From Acidobacteriota bacterium (lineage in GTDB: Bacteria; Acidobacteriota; Holophagae; Thermotomaculales; Thermotomaculaceae): 64,000 bases of DNA. Each line of letters opens with the position of its first letter. Position 1 is the stretch's first letter. The DNA lies in contig JAADGL010000026.1 of the NCBI GenBank assembly GCA_013152385.1, forward strand, positions 1 through 64,000. The letters run 5' to 3'. Below are positions 9,145 through 17,008 of this stretch, in pieces. The notes under the pieces are model-generated. The model was not told where the DNA came from and did not search any database. It worked only from the letters and a program-made list of their open reading frames with translations. The position numbers and the translations under genes are program-made.

Positions 9145-10047
9145 ATGCCGATGATATCACTCCCGACAGGGGCGGTACTCCACTATGAAAAGGCGGGAAA
9201 GGGAGAACCTGTAATCCTGCTCCACGGATTTATGGGAACCGGACGAACCGAACTGGGCGGCCTCATTGATGCGCTGTCAAAAACCCACCTTGTATTTGCA
9301 CCCACATACAGGGGTTACGGAAAGTCTCTCCCGAAACCCCGGACATTCCCCCACGATTTCTACCAGAGAGACGCCGGGGATATTCTGGCATTTATGGATG
9401 CCCTGAAGCTGAAAAAAGTTCACCTCCTCGGCTTTTCCGACGGCGGTGAAATCGGACTGATTCTGGCGGGGACTCACCCGGAACGGTTCCGGTCGGTTGT
9501 AGTATGGGGTGCTATCGGTTACGTCGGCCCCGGCGTGAAAAAAGAAGTTGCCAAATATTATCCTCCCACCTGGGTAACGGAGGAAATCAAGAATCGGCAC
9601 GGTATCAAAGACCCCGGCCCGATGGTGAAACAGTGGGTGGAAACCATCGAATGGCTGGCGGATCAGGGCGGCGACCTCAGTGTCCACACCGCAGACAGAA
9701 TCAAAGAACCCCTGCTGATGATGCTGGGAGACAAAGATTACCTGAATCCGCCCCAGTACGCCGCGAAAATCCTGGTACGGGCATACAATTCAAGGTTAAG
9801 AATGTTTCCCTGCGGCCACCGGATCCACGACGACCTGCCGGAACGGTTTTTACAGGTTGTCCGGGAATTCATCAACCGCTATCCCATGGAAAAGCGGCCG
9901 ATTGAATCATCGTATTCCGGCAGACAAAACCAGAATAAACCGCTATTGCCGCTCCCCCCATCCGCACTGCTTCTCGCAGGGGGGCTTTCCTGGTTTCACC
10001 GGCGGAAAAAAGATGTTGCAGCCGCCACGGAGAAAATAAAAGGTTAA
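9145..10047 (+). CDS. Alpha/beta hydrolase with an unusual hydrophobic-basic tail
   Basis: A 300-residue alpha/beta-hydrolase. The oxyanion region is ILLHGFMGTG near residue 24 and the nucleophile elbow GFSDGG lies near 99. An acid appears in LLMMLGDKDYLNPP near 195 and the catalytic His in FPCGHRIHDD near 227. AGGAGG 8 bases before the ATG fixes the start. The fold is secure but the substrate is unknown. Residues after about 255 do not belong to the hydrolase fold: a Pro-Leu-Pro-Pro segment, a short hydrophobic stretch (ALLLAGGLSWF) and a basic HRRKK end resemble a PEP-CTERM-type sorting tail. No N-terminal signal peptide is present, so true sorting is doubtful. It is divergent from purF and followed by a MinD-like gene. 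Confidence 0.85.
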   Translation: MPMISLPTGAVLHYEKAGKGEPVILLHGFMGTGRTELGGLIDALSKTHLVFAPTYRGYGKSLPKPRTFPHDFYQRDAGDILAFMDALKLKKVHLLGFSDGGEIGLILAGTHPERFRSVVVWGAIGYVGPGVKKEVAKYYPPTWVTEEIKNRHGIKDPGPMVKQWVETIEWLADQGGDLSVHTADRIKEPLLMMLGDKDYLNPPQYAAKILVRAYNSRLRMFPCGHRIHDDLPERFLQVVREFINRYPMEKRPIESSYSGRQNQNKPLLPLPPSALLLAGGLSWFHRRKKDVAAATEKIKG

Positions 10048-10169
10048 AAATCTCAGCAAAAGGGCGGCAAAGCGGCTGCCCTGCGGAAACAACTACCAGA
10101 ATTAAACTTGTCTTTTCTAACAGAATTCCTGTGCTATAATCCCCATGAACAGAACAAAGGAGGTCTTGA

Positions 10170-11438
10170 TTGCGCATCATACCGGTATCTTCTGGAAAGG
10201 GCGGCGTGGGCAAAACAACATTTGCCATGAACTACGCACTGGCACTGTCCCGTACCCATAAAACCGTGCTCATTGACATGGACACCGGCACTTCCAGCCT
10301 ACGGAACTGCCTGGATACACCGGTAAAAAAAGACCTGTACCATTTTCTCAAAAAGAACGCGGCATTGAAAGACTGTCTCACTCCGCTGGACACAAAACTG
10401 GACCCGGACGGGGTATTCAAAAACTTCTCTTTTATTGCTTCTCCGAGAAATTTCATCTACGATGTTGTCAACTTCTCAGACGATGTGAAACTCCGTCTCA
10501 TTGACGGAATCAACAGTATTGATGCTGATTTTGTCATCCTGGATGTAAAAGCGGGGATTGACTACAACGTCATCGAATTTCTGCCTTTCACAAATACGGG
10601 AATTCTGTTGTTCACTCCGAAGAACAAAGCCGCCACCGTTACCGCTTCGGAGATGACCAAAGCCATTCTGTTTCGTATGATCCGTCTGATCTTCCAGTCC
10701 GCCGAAGTACTGAACCGGCATTTTCCCAACATTGACAAAAACGATACCCAGCTTTTCAACGAGTTAATTGACCTGGTGGAAGACGGCTACGACGAACAGC
10801 TCAAATCCCTTGATGACTTTCTCCGGATGATTGAAGATGAATTCCCGGACAAACGCTTTGTCCACCTGCTGCGCCACGCCATTGAACACTTCCGTGTTTA
10901 TTTTGTGCTGAACATGTTTGATTCCATTGAAGAATCCACAGATACCGTTATCAAACCCTTTGTGGAAAACATCTACTCCACCGTTTCCGACAAAGTAATT
11001 ATTCACAACCTGGGCTGGATTGTCCGTTCAGAAGAAATTTACAAATCTACCGTAGATGCCGTTCCGTTTGAAATTGCCCACCACTATCGGAAAACAAAGT
11101 CGGAAAACCGCAAAAAGAAAAAAGATGAGAACCTCAGAAGTTTACTGGGACTGGAGCCTGCAAAAAAACACAGAAAAAAAATTAAAACAGAGTCCACATC
11201 GGAAGAAATCGACCATCAGGTGGATCTTTTGAAAAAAATGTACATGAACGGTGCGGGAAACGACCCGGCAACCAATCTCAGTTTTGTGACGAACCGCACG
11301 CTGAACATCAGCCAGAGCTCTGTCCACCGTTTTGGCATGAGGAAAATCTATACCAATGAACATTTCCTGGACAAATTTTTTACCGAAATGAAACAACAGC
11401 CGCAAATCGCCGAAAATATAAAGTCCATATCCACCTGA
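10170..11438 (+). CDS. MinD/ParA-like ATPase with basic C-terminal extension
   Basis: A 422-residue deviant-Walker ATPase. It opens with PVSSGKGGVGKTTFAMNYAL (signature Lys and P-loop), followed by VLIDMDTGTSSL (switch I) and FVILDVKAG (Walker B). After the core comes a helical insertion (about 170-260) and a lysine-rich region (about 310-350: KKKKDEN, KKHRKKIK), then a C-terminal segment unlike anything I recognise. The start is the TTG at 10170 with GGAGG upstream; TATAAT lies at 10135-10140 but no good -35. The tail end faces a second MinD-like gene and its J-like partner on the other strand. The family positions large complexes such as cell-pole machinery, pili or flagella, or chromosomes; the role here is unknown. 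Confidence 0.85.
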   Translation: MRIIPVSSGKGGVGKTTFAMNYALALSRTHKTVLIDMDTGTSSLRNCLDTPVKKDLYHFLKKNAALKDCLTPLDTKLDPDGVFKNFSFIASPRNFIYDVVNFSDDVKLRLIDGINSIDADFVILDVKAGIDYNVIEFLPFTNTGILLFTPKNKAATVTASEMTKAILFRMIRLIFQSAEVLNRHFPNIDKNDTQLFNELIDLVEDGYDEQLKSLDDFLRMIEDEFPDKRFVHLLRHAIEHFRVYFVLNMFDSIEESTDTVIKPFVENIYSTVSDKVIIHNLGWIVRSEEIYKSTVDAVPFEIAHHYRKTKSENRKKKKDENLRSLLGLEPAKKHRKKIKTESTSEEIDHQVDLLKKMYMNGAGNDPATNLSFVTNRTLNISQSSVHRFGMRKIYTNEHFLDKFFTEMKQQPQIAENIKSIST

Positions 11439-11462
11439 TATCAACTTCCCGGATCCCGAAAC

Positions 11463-11993
11463 CTACTTCTTTTTCCGTTGAACCGTCCAGTTATTGTAAC
11501 GAAGCATATATGAAGGCACAATATCATCGGCAGAGAAACCGAGATACTCCGCAACCGCCCGGACAAATCCCCTGACATAAACGGCGGCATCGGGCAGGCG
11601 CCCGAAATCTTCCATCTCCAACGCCCGGATATAGTCTTTCCGAACCTTTGTCCGGCGGGAAACTTCATCCAGTGTCACCCCGATTTCATTTCGGGTTCGA
11701 AAAAGAAGCTCTCCGTTCACCGGAGTTCCCTCTTCCACGCGCCTTTGCCGGGGCACCACCCCCTGAGTCTGTGTTTTCAGCTTTTTCAGCAACATCCTGT
11801 ACGCGTTTTCAATCTCATCCAAAAGTTCCAGGCGCTTTGTTTCTGAAAATTCCCGCATTCCCGGAACCGCGGCGGTTGAATCACCGGAATAAATCCGTTT
11901 CAGCATCCGGTACGCGTGCTCAATTTCCTGAAGCGTCGCTCCCGCATCAACTTCAAGAATCCTGTAATACTGTTCCAGGCCGTCTCCGTTCAT
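11463..11993 (-). CDS. J-like domain plus RodZ-type helix-turn-helix protein
   Basis: A 176-residue soluble protein with two parts. Residues 5-80 look like a J domain (YYRILEVDAGATLQEIEHAY, later EIENAYRMLLKKL), but the HPD loop is absent (YSGDSTA in its place), so it should not activate DnaK. Residues 100-165 form a RodZ-type HTH_25 domain: RTRNEIGVTLDEVSRRT, then KVRKDYIRALE and LPDAAVYVRGF. Unlike RodZ there is no transmembrane helix. The start at the ATG at 11993 overlaps the stop codon of the upstream MinD-like gene by 4 bases (ATGA), indicating tight coupling and probably a shared complex. The function is unknown; I infer an adaptor or scaffold for the ATPase. Confidence 0.8.
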   Translation of the reverse strand: MNGDGLEQYYRILEVDAGATLQEIEHAYRMLKRIYSGDSTAAVPGMREFSETKRLELLDEIENAYRMLLKKLKTQTQGVVPRQRRVEEGTPVNGELLFRTRNEIGVTLDEVSRRTKVRKDYIRALEMEDFGRLPDAAVYVRGFVRAVAEYLGFSADDIVPSYMLRYNNWTVQRKKK

Positions 11994-12910
11994 CCCGTCT
12001 CCCCCGAAACACCGGGACGCAGTGAAGCTCCCTCTGACAGCCTGTCCGTAACTCTGCACATATCCACCATAATCCGGGCGGCCGAAACACGGCTGAGACA
12101 AACCTGATCCTGAAGCAGACGGTCCCAGAAATCCCGATCATAGCGAACGTGACCGGCAAAAGAAGCGGGGATTCCCAGATACTTCTCCGTCATACTCTTC
12201 ACGGCAAACCCGGTTTCCGTCTGCCGGTAATCCCGAACCTTGTTCAGTACAATGTGCACCCGGAAGTCACGCATCGCCTCCCCGTACAACTGCCCGAATT
12301 CCGGATAATGCCCGCTGAGGTAATCTGTAAATTCCTCCATCGAAGAGAGGTTAAAATCACTCCGCCTGGCCCATATTTCCCTTGCCTCATTCCGAATCCC
12401 GGCTTTGGTAAACAACGGAGAAAGTTTGCGAAAGAAAGCACTCTTAATAAAAACATACAGATTTTCTATCGCCATCCGTTCCGGTACCGTTACCACAATC
12501 ATCCGGTCCGCTTCCAGAAAAACATCCAGTGTCTTATGGTGACTGCCCGCACCGAGGTCCAGCAGAACCACATCTGCCTGAAGTTTTTTCAGTTGACGGA
12601 AAAATTTCACTTTCAGGGCATAAGTCATAGGATTTGTACCGGAGCTGTTTAAATCTCCCGCAATAATCGAAAGGCCCGGCACCGGTGTTTCCAAAATCAG
12701 TTCAGACAGCTGCGCACTGCCCCTGACAAATTCGCCGTAAGAGTGCCCGGGCTTCAGAACCGCACAATAGGTATGGAGATTCGCTCCGCCAAAATCCGCA
12801 TCAACCAGAATCACTTTCAATCCTCTCTCGGCAAGACACACACCGAGGCCGGAAGTAACGAAACTCTTGCCCGTGCCTCCTTTTCCTCCTCCTACGGCCC
12901 AGATCTGCAT
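11990..12910 (-). CDS. MinD/ParA-like ATPase, partner of the J-like/HTH protein
   Basis: A 306-residue deviant-Walker ATPase starting at the ATG at 12910. Its P-loop is WAVGGGKGGTGKSFVTSGLG, with switch LVDADFGGANLHTY and Walker B VVLLDLGAGSHHKTLDVFLE. A helical insertion with FIKSAFFRKLSPLF corresponds to a similar insertion in the 10170 gene (TKAILFRMIRLIF), so the two are likely members of one subfamily. It lacks a FlhG-type N-terminal DQAxxLR segment and an obvious MinD membrane-targeting helix. Its stop codon overlaps the next gene's start by 4 bases. Such ATPases normally cycle on a membrane or the nucleoid to place cargo; the cargo is unknown. Confidence 0.86.
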   Translation of the reverse strand: MQIWAVGGGKGGTGKSFVTSGLGVCLAERGLKVILVDADFGGANLHTYCAVLKPGHSYGEFVRGSAQLSELILETPVPGLSIIAGDLNSSGTNPMTYALKVKFFRQLKKLQADVVLLDLGAGSHHKTLDVFLEADRMIVVTVPERMAIENLYVFIKSAFFRKLSPLFTKAGIRNEAREIWARRSDFNLSSMEEFTDYLSGHYPEFGQLYGEAMRDFRVHIVLNKVRDYRQTETGFAVKSMTEKYLGIPASFAGHVRYDRDFWDRLLQDQVCLSRVSAARIMVDMCRVTDRLSEGASLRPGVSGETG

Positions 12911-13012
12911 AGATCACCCCTGCTAAATGTGCTCTAATACCAGAATAGCAGTTTTCTAAAAAATATCCAGATTCTTTCCTGAAATAGAGCGATTTTTCGC
13001 CTTTACGACTGC

Positions 13013-13025
13013 ATAGTGACACTAT
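13013..13025. promoter_or_regulatory. Perfect 13 bp palindrome between the MinD-like gene and trxB
   Basis: ATAGTG-A-CACTAT is a perfect inverted repeat about 100 bases upstream of the minus-strand MinD-like gene and 110 bases before the trxB promoter. Size and symmetry suit a dimeric repressor, but one short palindrome can arise by chance. The rest of this 286-base intergenic region shows only the trxB promoter. Confidence 0.3.
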
Positions 13026-13134
13026 TGACAATAAAAACCGAACTTTTCCATGAAAAAAGTTAAGAAACTCACTCCTTCCGAACGCCGGGTGATAAACCGG
13101 GACGGCAGGACACACCGGGAAAGAGGAAGGGCTG

Positions 13135-13163
13135 TTGCACGGGTACCGCTTTATGGCTATAAT
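13135..13163 (+). promoter_or_regulatory. Sigma-70 promoter of trxB
   Basis: TTGCAC at 13135-13140 and TATAAT at 13158-13163 have a 17-base spacer. They lie 33 bases before the trxB ATG, which has its own AAGGAGA ribosome-binding site. Confidence 0.75.
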
Positions 13164-13196
13164 ACAATTGAAAATGGTTGAGAAAAAGGAGAAAAC

Positions 13197-14138
13197 ATGA
13201 CGATTCAACGACACTGGCCACTGGTAATTATCGGCAGCGGGGCCGCAGGCTATACAGCCGGCATTTATTCCCGCCGGGCAATGATTGACACCCTGATGAT
13301 CGAAGGACTGCAGCCCGGGGGCCAATTGACAATTACGAGTGATGTGGAAAACTTTCCCGGCTATTCCAGCATTATGGGGCCGGAATTGATGATGAAAATG
13401 AGGGAACATGCCGAAAAATTCGATCTGGACATTTATTCCGACATGGTGGATTCCGTTGATTTAGGTAAACACCCGTTTACAGTTCACACAATGAATGACA
13501 AAACATTGACAACAAATTCAATTATTGTTGCAACCGGAGCATCCGCCCGTTTCCTCGGAATCCCCGGCGAAAAGGAATTCATGGGACGCGGGGTCAGCGG
13601 ATGCGCCACCTGTGACGGTTTCTTTTTCAGGGACAAAGTGGTAATGGTGGTCGGCGGCGGTGATACGGCAATGGAAGATGCCACTTATCTGACCAACCAT
13701 GCCAGCAAAGTTTACATTGTTCATCGCAGGGACGAACTCCGTGCCAGCAGAATCATGCAGAAAAAGGCGCTGGAAAACCCGAAAATCGAATTTATCTGGA
13801 GTGCGGTTCCGGTGGAAGTGCTGGGAAACGAACAGGTGGAAAAAATCCGTCTGAAAAATACCAAAACCGGTGAAGAGTTTGAGCAGGAAGTAGACGGCTT
13901 CTTTGTCGCCATCGGCCACAAACCCAATACCGGATTTTTGAACGGACAACTGGAATTGGATGAGACCGGTTACATTCGCACCAAACCGGATTCGACCTAC
14001 ACTTCAGTGGAAGGCGTTTTTGCAGCTGGAGATGTCCGGGACCATGTTTACCGCCAGGCCATTACCGCAGCAGGTTCCGGGTGTATGGCTGCCATTGACG
14101 CGGAACGCTGGCTGGAAGATAACGGCCTGAAAGGCTGA
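13197..14138 (+). CDS. trxB: Thioredoxin-disulfide reductase
   Basis: A 313-residue low-molecular-weight flavoenzyme that reduces thioredoxin with NADPH. The FAD-binding IIGSGAAGYTAGIYSRR lies near residue 11, the redox-active disulfide CATC near 137, the NADPH motif GGGDTAMEDATY near 152 and the second FAD motif GVFAAGDV near 280. It is cytoplasmic. It has its own promoter and an intrinsic terminator immediately after the stop codon, so it is probably monocistronic. No thioredoxin gene lies nearby. Length and all motifs are standard. Confidence 0.97.
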   Translation: MTIQRHWPLVIIGSGAAGYTAGIYSRRAMIDTLMIEGLQPGGQLTITSDVENFPGYSSIMGPELMMKMREHAEKFDLDIYSDMVDSVDLGKHPFTVHTMNDKTLTTNSIIVATGASARFLGIPGEKEFMGRGVSGCATCDGFFFRDKVVMVVGGGDTAMEDATYLTNHASKVYIVHRRDELRASRIMQKKALENPKIEFIWSAVPVEVLGNEQVEKIRLKNTKTGEEFEQEVDGFFVAIGHKPNTGFLNGQLELDETGYIRTKPDSTYTSVEGVFAAGDVRDHVYRQAITAAGSGCMAAIDAERWLEDNGLKG

Positions 14139-14145
14139 AAAACAG

Positions 14146-14172
14146 GGGCGGGGTGATTCCCGCCCTTTTTTT
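14146..14172 (+). terminator. Intrinsic terminator of trxB
   Basis: A 7 bp stem GGGCGGG/CCCGCCC (14146-14152 and 14159-14165) with a 6-base loop is followed by seven T residues, 8 bases after the trxB stop codon. It overlaps a possible GTG start of the next gene, which argues against that start. Confidence 0.9.
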
Positions 14173-14179
14173 AATTATT

Positions 14180-14686
14180 ATGTTACTGGTAGCGGGGATT
14201 GCGGGAAAAGTCATTGTCATTCTGGTTCTTCTGATTGCGCTGGCATTGACGCTCACGGGATTTGCCGGCAGTGCATTGGCTTTTCTCGACGCCCTCATCT
14301 ATGGCTGGGCTACCGGTTTTCAGTCCATGTCTTTTCATGTTTTAATTATACTCTTTGTTCTTATGGCACTGGCAGAGTTGATTGAGTTTCTCTCCGGCAC
14401 CATCGGAGCCAAAACCTTCCATGCTTCCAAGCAGGCGGTCTGGGGCTCTGTCATCGGCATGTTTGCGGGTTCACTGCTGGCAATTGTGACGTTTCAGTTC
14501 TACCTGATTCCAGCGGGCCTCATCCTCGGGGTGATTATCGGTGAAACCGTCGCAGGCAGGACAGAAGCCGGAACAATTTTTCGTTCCGTAGCCGGTGTCC
14601 TTATCGGAAAAATCAGCGGGATCATCCTCAAGTCCCTTATTGTCGTGGCAATGTCAATAATTATTATTTTTCATCTTTTCGGCTGA
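14180..14686 (+). CDS. DUF456 family membrane protein
   Basis: An integral membrane protein of 168 residues with about four to five hydrophobic helices. The signature region reads ELIEFLSGTIGAKTFHASKQ, then AVWGSVIGMFAG and GLILGVIIGE, matching the DUF456 family, whose function is unknown. In-frame starts exist at GTG 14153 and ATG 14180. I chose 14180 because 14153 lies in the loop of the trxB terminator. Neither has a clear ribosome-binding site, so the start remains open. The last 23 bases overlap the convergent gene on the minus strand. Confidence 0.78.
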   Translation: MLLVAGIAGKVIVILVLLIALALTLTGFAGSALAFLDALIYGWATGFQSMSFHVLIILFVLMALAELIEFLSGTIGAKTFHASKQAVWGSVIGMFAGSLLAIVTFQFYLIPAGLILGVIIGETVAGRTEAGTIFRSVAGVLIGKISGIILKSLIVVAMSIIIIFHLFG

Positions 14687-15317
14687 GCAGCGCAGAAGCA
14701 GAATGCCGAATCAGGGGATGGAGGGAAAGTGTTTTCTCAATTGCCGCCAGTTCAGGTTTCGTCATTTGTTTCAATGAAATCAATGCTGTGGTTAAATCGG
14801 TCTTTTTGCAATAGACAAGCGCAGTTCGAACAGACCGCCGATTCTGCCAGAGCCGGTGGTTTGCAATCATAATTGAAAAATCAGCCTGCATTGCAGGAGA
14901 GTGAATCAGCTGAACCAGCGCACTTTCCGTCATTCTGGGATTATCCAGCAGCACGGAAAACAGCCCGGGCTGATCCTGCTTCATGACCCAGGAAAACAGT
15001 TTTGGCGGACACACCCTGGCAAGTGCTTTCCACTCCCCTGCCGCCGCTCTTTCCATACGCTGTCTCAACAAACGCAGTGCTTTTTGCTTTGCCCGTTCCA
15101 CCACCGCAGGGCAGTCCATAACTTTCAATAGATCCCGCCAGAAAAGATGGGGAAAAATGAGTTCCCGAAGGCTCTCCGGGCAGCGGGGATGAAGGGACAA
15201 AGCGACCCATACGGCATGCGCATGTTTCTCTTTGCGGTTCAGTTCATATATTTCTTCAAGTACCGGGCCCGGCGTCGATGGATTCAGTACCAGGCGCCGC
15301 ATTTCTTTCAATTCCAC
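14664..15317 (-). CDS. Hypothetical protein, helical-repeat-like
   Basis: About 217 residues, not assigned to a named family. The sequence is rich in Leu, Ala and Arg and looks like successive two-helix units (for example PRCPESLRELIFPH, NPRMTESALVQLIHSPAM, HPLIRHSASALLSR), as in HEAT/VHS-like repeats. There is no signal peptide or membrane segment. A GTG at 15317 sits 5 bases after GGAGG; GTG 15320 and ATG 15302 are alternatives. It overlaps the preceding membrane-protein gene by about 60 bases in another frame and is the last gene of the 18.8-14.7 kb minus-strand cluster. Its role there is unknown. Confidence 0.65.
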   Translation of the reverse strand: MELKEMRRLVLNPSTPGPVLEEIYELNRKEKHAHAVWVALSLHPRCPESLRELIFPHLFWRDLLKVMDCPAVVERAKQKALRLLRQRMERAAAGEWKALARVCPPKLFSWVMKQDQPGLFSVLLDNPRMTESALVQLIHSPAMQADFSIMIANHRLWQNRRSVRTALVYCKKTDLTTALISLKQMTKPELAAIEKTLSLHPLIRHSASALLSRKDEK

Positions 15318-15888
15318 CACATCCTCCGCTGCGCACCGTACAAAAGAGCACTGCCGCAGTTGTCAGCTGAATCAAATCAAGGGGAATTGCAAAAACCGGT
15401 TGAAACCGGTATGCATGTTCCCAGAACAAATAGAAGAAAACATATATAAGAGAAACAATACAATAAACCGATAAAGAAGGGGCCAGTACAACCGCCAGGC
15501 CTTTCACACGGGAAACCGCATAAATCAGAGCTCCGATTGCCAATACACCGGGAAAAACCACCGGAATCCGAAACCCGGCGTATCGGGCAAGGAAAAAAAA
15601 GAAAAACACCAGTAGAACAACCGAAACCCGAAATGGAATTTTATTGTCCCGCAGCAGAAGAAAAAGAACACCGAAAAGAACCGCCCGGAATACCGCAGGC
15701 GGTGCCACAAGAATGAAAGCAAACTGAAGAACCACAAAAAACCACGGACGCGGTGCAGTAAGAATAAAGAAAAATGTCATTCCCACCAGAAAGTAATCCG
15801 CAGCAGCATTTGGGATCAGAAACAGTGCAAACCACTGACATCCGTAAATGAAAAGGAGAATATCAGTTCGTTTCAGGAATTTCATCAT
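15256..15888 (-). CDS. Hypothetical polytopic membrane protein
   Basis: A 210-residue protein dominated by hydrophobic helices, about six, with runs such as VLLVFFFFFLARY. The C-terminal 25 residues are hydrophilic and Gly-rich, and lie in the region overlapping the next gene. I recognise no catalytic motif or family. It overlaps the DUF4388 gene upstream by 26 bases and the helical-repeat gene downstream by about 60, so the cluster is translated as a unit. Tandem ATGs at 15888 and 15885 are both possible starts. Confidence 0.62.
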   Translation of the reverse strand: MMKFLKRTDILLFIYGCQWFALFLIPNAAADYFLVGMTFFFILTAPRPWFFVVLQFAFILVAPPAVFRAVLFGVLFLLLRDNKIPFRVSVVLLVFFFFFLARYAGFRIPVVFPGVLAIGALIYAVSRVKGLAVVLAPSLSVYCIVSLIYVFFYLFWEHAYRFQPVFAIPLDLIQLTTAAVLFCTVRSGGCGGIERNAAPGTESIDAGPGT

Positions 15889-17008
15889 TTAAAGCTTTCT
15901 GCCACTGGATGGAAAAGGGAATCCGGAGACCATACTTTCCGGGAAGCATATACCGGTCTTCTCCAACTGTAATCATGCTGCCGGGCCGTACGGAAAAATC
16001 ACTCTTGATAATACGATGAAGCTCACCTACCCTCATTTTTTCCAATCTTCCGAACTCGTTGAGCTTCTCAACGTCCGACTGGCGGTCTATCCGGCTGTAT
16101 GCAGGAAACAGACGGCTCACCGGACTGTGAAATGAAAACAGAAACCCGATTAAAAACAGGATACCTACCAGGATAGCGACCGGAGTGCTGTACTCTTTAC
16201 GCTCCTCCGTATAGCGGAAATAATCGGAAACAGCCGGAACGGTATATTCCGTTTTTTCTATAAATCCGCCTTCATGCAAATCATACAGGTTTCGGAATGT
16301 TTCAAACTCAATCAATTTGGATTTGTCACTGATTTCTTTAACAGATGAAACGCCATCCACCAGATTGAGCACATATACCTGGTCGTGGGGCAAACTGATG
16401 GACTCAATTTCACTGCCCAGGCCGGGCTCATCAAAAGATGAAGAAAAAGAATCTCTCACTTTTATTGCTTTATCCGTTCGCCGGAAAACAACATAAGGAT
16501 CTGTGATAACCCGTTCGATCAACGGCCATTCATCCAGCATCCGTAACCCTTCCATCAGAATGCTTTCGGTGGAAATCGGTTCAATGTTGTCTCTGTCAAA
16601 ATCCACCACTTCCCGGGGAGAGAAGTGATAGTGGCCGTTCTTCCAGCGAAACAGGCTGTATACGATTTGCAGTACCTGATTTCTGAGCGCTTCTTTTAAG
16701 TCTGCCGAACCGATGAATCCATTCTCAACCAGAACCTGCCCCAGGCGCTGCAGACTTTCGGACTGGGTTTCCAATGCACGGTTCAACTGTTCCTGAGAAA
16801 TTACGCCGCGTTTTACCAGAACATGCCCCAGGCGGGATTCCGTCTGTTCCGATTCTTTTTCCGCCCCTACGATTGTCCCGTTTTGGAATGTAACCCTGAC
16901 AAGCTCTTCCCCTTCTCTCAGTACCAGCATACCTGTTTTTTTCTGAATACCGATCAATTGGAAAATATCGGCAAGGCTGAAATCTTTTAATGTTCCTTCA
17001 AGTGCCAT
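15863..17008 (-). CDS. DUF4388 (PatA-like) protein with MshEN-like motifs and one membrane helix
   Basis: A 381-residue protein. Residues 1-60 form a DUF4388/PatA-N domain (GTLKDFSLADIFQLIGIQKK, then TGMLVLR). Two repeats follow at about 80-125, RLGHVLVKRGVISQEQL and RLGQVLVENGFIGSADL, which resemble the N-terminal nucleotide-binding motifs of type II secretion/type IV pilus ATPases (MshEN; some bind c-di-GMP). A second DUF4388-like segment spans about 125-165. A hydrophobic helix at about 275-294 is followed by a roughly 85-residue tail that I predict to be periplasmic. DUF4388 proteins in Myxococcota and relatives occur with gliding or signalling systems. It directly abuts the 586-residue TPR protein, its probable partner. 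Confidence 0.72.
   Translation of the reverse strand: MALEGTLKDFSLADIFQLIGIQKKTGMLVLREGEELVRVTFQNGTIVGAEKESEQTESRLGHVLVKRGVISQEQLNRALETQSESLQRLGQVLVENGFIGSADLKEALRNQVLQIVYSLFRWKNGHYHFSPREVVDFDRDNIEPISTESILMEGLRMLDEWPLIERVITDPYVVFRRTDKAIKVRDSFSSSFDEPGLGSEIESISLPHDQVYVLNLVDGVSSVKEISDKSKLIEFETFRNLYDLHEGGFIEKTEYTVPAVSDYFRYTEERKEYSTPVAILVGILFLIGFLFSFHSPVSRLFPAYSRIDRQSDVEKLNEFGRLEKMRVGELHRIIKSDFSVRPGSMITVGEDRYMLPGKYGLRIPFSIQWQKALNDEIPETN

Noticed and set aside
14153-14179. GTG 14153 as start of the DUF456 gene
   Set aside because: It lies in the loop of the trxB terminator; the ATG at 14180 still includes the whole first membrane helix.
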